Source of the DNA: an uncultured Lachnospiraceae bacterium
Lineage (GTDB): Bacteria; Bacillota; Clostridia; Lachnospirales; Lachnospiraceae
Direction of reading: 5' to 3'
NCBI GenBank assembly: GCA_944377325.1
Contig: CALWEP010000064.1
Location: 1 to 42,092, forward strand
Length of the DNA: 42,092 nt
Part shown: positions 41,056 to 42,092 of the stretch, piece by piece
Layout: the number at the start of each line of letters is the position of its first letter
Position numbering within the stretch: position 1 is the stretch's first letter
Translations under genes and position numbers: made by a program
Notes under the pieces: generated by a model
The model's input: only the letters and a program-made list of their open reading frames with translations
What the model was told of the DNA's origin: nothing
Databases searched by the model: none

Positions 41056-42092
41056 GGAATCCACTGTCAGAACGAGTTGTAAATATTGCGCCGTCCGGCA
41101 TCCGTAAATTTTTTGATATTGTCAATGAGATGGACGACGCCATTTCCCTGGGCGTAGGGGAGCCGGATTTTGATACTCCGTGGCACGTACGGGAAGAGGG
41201 AATCTACTCTCTGGAGAAGGGGCGGACTTTTTACACCTCCAATGCCGGCCTGAAGGAGCTGAAAACGGAGATCTGCAGTTATCTGAAGCGCCGCTGCGAC
41301 GTACTCTATGATCCGGACAGAGAGGTGATGGTGACCGTAGGAGGCAGCGAGGCCATAGATATCGCCCTGCGGGCCATGCTGGATCCGGGAGACGAGGTAC
41401 TGATTCCGCAGCCCAGCTATGTGTCTTATGTGCCATGCACCATCCTGGCAAACGGTACGCCGGTGCCTATTGAGCTGGAGGAAAAGGATGAATTCCGCCT
41501 GACTCCGGAAAAACTTCTGGAGAAGCTTACGCCGAAGAGCAAAATCCTGATTCTGCCCTTCCCCAACAATCCTACGGGAGCCATCATGGAGAAGGAAGAT
41601 CTGGAAAAGATTGCGGAGATTGTCATTGAAAAAGATCTGTTTGTGATTTCCGATGAAATTTACAGCGAGCTTACATACAAGGGCCCCCATACCACCATTG
41701 CGTCCCTTCCGGGAATGAAGGAGAGGACGGTGCTGATCAACGGCTTTTCCAAAGCCTATGCCATGACAGGCTGGCGTCTGGGCTATGCTGCCGCGCCGAA
41801 GGAGATTCTGGCGCAGATGCTGAAGATTCACCAGTTTGCCATTATGTGTGCCCCCACCACCAGCCAGTATGCAGCTGTTTCCGCCCTGAGAAACGGAGAT
41901 GGCGATGTGGAAGCCATGAGGGAGTCTTATAATCAGAGAAGACGCTATCTGGTGAACGCCCTGAGAGAAATGGGACTGGACTGCTTTGAACCTTACGGCG
42001 CCTTTTACGTATTCCCCAGCATTAAGAAATTCGGTATGACTTCGGATGAATTTGCAACCAGACTGCTTCAGGAGGAAAAGGTGGCTGTAGTG
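41052..42092 (+). CDS. PLP-dependent class I/II aminotransferase (partial, runs off the window)
   Basis: At least 347 residues, open to the last base. It has NPLSERVVNIAPSGIRKF at the start, the ISLGVGEPDF motif, PNNPTGAI, ISDEIYSEL and the cofactor lysine in NGFSKAYAMTGWRLGY. This is the fold type I aspartate aminotransferase-like group; amino-acid specificity is not readable. The start overlaps the Lrp regulator stop (ATGA), so translation is coupled. About 40 C-terminal residues are likely missing. Confidence 0.94.
   Translation, partial: MRNPLSERVVNIAPSGIRKFFDIVNEMDDAISLGVGEPDFDTPWHVREEGIYSLEKGRTFYTSNAGLKELKTEICSYLKRRCDVLYDPDREVMVTVGGSEAIDIALRAMLDPGDEVLIPQPSYVSYVPCTILANGTPVPIELEEKDEFRLTPEKLLEKLTPKSKILILPFPNNPTGAIMEKEDLEKIAEIVIEKDLFVISDEIYSELTYKGPHTTIASLPGMKERTVLINGFSKAYAMTGWRLGYAAAPKEILAQMLKIHQFAIMCAPTTSQYAAVSALRNGDGDVEAMRESYNQRRRYLVNALREMGLDCFEPYGAFYVFPSIKKFGMTSDEFATRLLQEEKVAVV

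Overview
The window reads as chromosomal DNA of an anaerobic, low-G+C-phylum bacterium (Bacillota, Clostridia), most likely Lachnospiraceae. Pointers are strong AGGAGG-type ribosome sites, sigma-A-like promoters (TTGACA-17-TATATT), families I associate with that group (DUF4317, DUF4080, DUF5702, DUF6382, DUF2508, an ammonia-dependent AsnA) and a CwlD-like spore-cortex amidase. G+C is fairly high for the group, apart from an A+T-rich patch near 21.6-22.6 kb. Family names come from memory of sequence patterns; no database search was done. I saw no rRNA, tRNA, CRISPR array, transposase or phage gene.

Layout. 0-1.6 kb: a lipoprotein wall hydrolase (four PG-binding repeats plus NlpC/P60), closed by a bidirectional terminator. 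1.7-8.4 kb, minus strand: a DUF2508 protein, an alpha-amylase-family enzyme, glycogen branching enzyme and an OmpR-type regulator with its kinase, with no obvious terminator between the sugar genes and the two-component pair. 8.4-18.4 kb, plus strand: an eleven-gene Tad/Flp-type pilus operon starting from one of two back-to-back promoters. It carries two A24 prepilin peptidases, TadZ, TadA, TadB and TadC, a 59-residue pilin, a DUF5702 protein, two TadE-like pseudopilins and a DUF6382-FHA protein. 18.4-20.1 kb: rhomboid protease, HIT protein, ECF sigma factor. 20.1-22.6 kb: murG on the minus strand, overlapping the sigma gene tail to tail, then a DUF4367-like membrane protein and a small secreted protein. 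22.8-26.7 kb: traX-like, tatD, rsmA and a two-domain PPK2. 26.8-31.2 kb: cwlD-like amidase, small membrane protein, kup, DUF4317. 31.2-33.3 kb, minus: asnA, then a diguanylate cyclase. 33.5-42.1 kb, plus: housekeeping genes (tsaC, dCMP deaminase, DUF4080 radical SAM, nth, DEDDh exonuclease, 37-residue membrane peptide, VanW protein, lone AIRS-C domain, Lrp regulator, aminotransferase cut by the window end).

The best candidate for an under-described system is the Tad-like operon. It has no secretin or outer-membrane parts, as expected for a one-membrane cell. In their place are a TadC-like protein with a large predicted outside domain, a pseudopilin with a duplicated His/Cys motif, a second prepilin peptidase sitting between the two pseudopilin genes, and an FHA protein that suggests phosphothreonine control. 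The cyclase at 31-32 kb and the rhomboid just downstream could be linked to surface behaviour, but that is inference.
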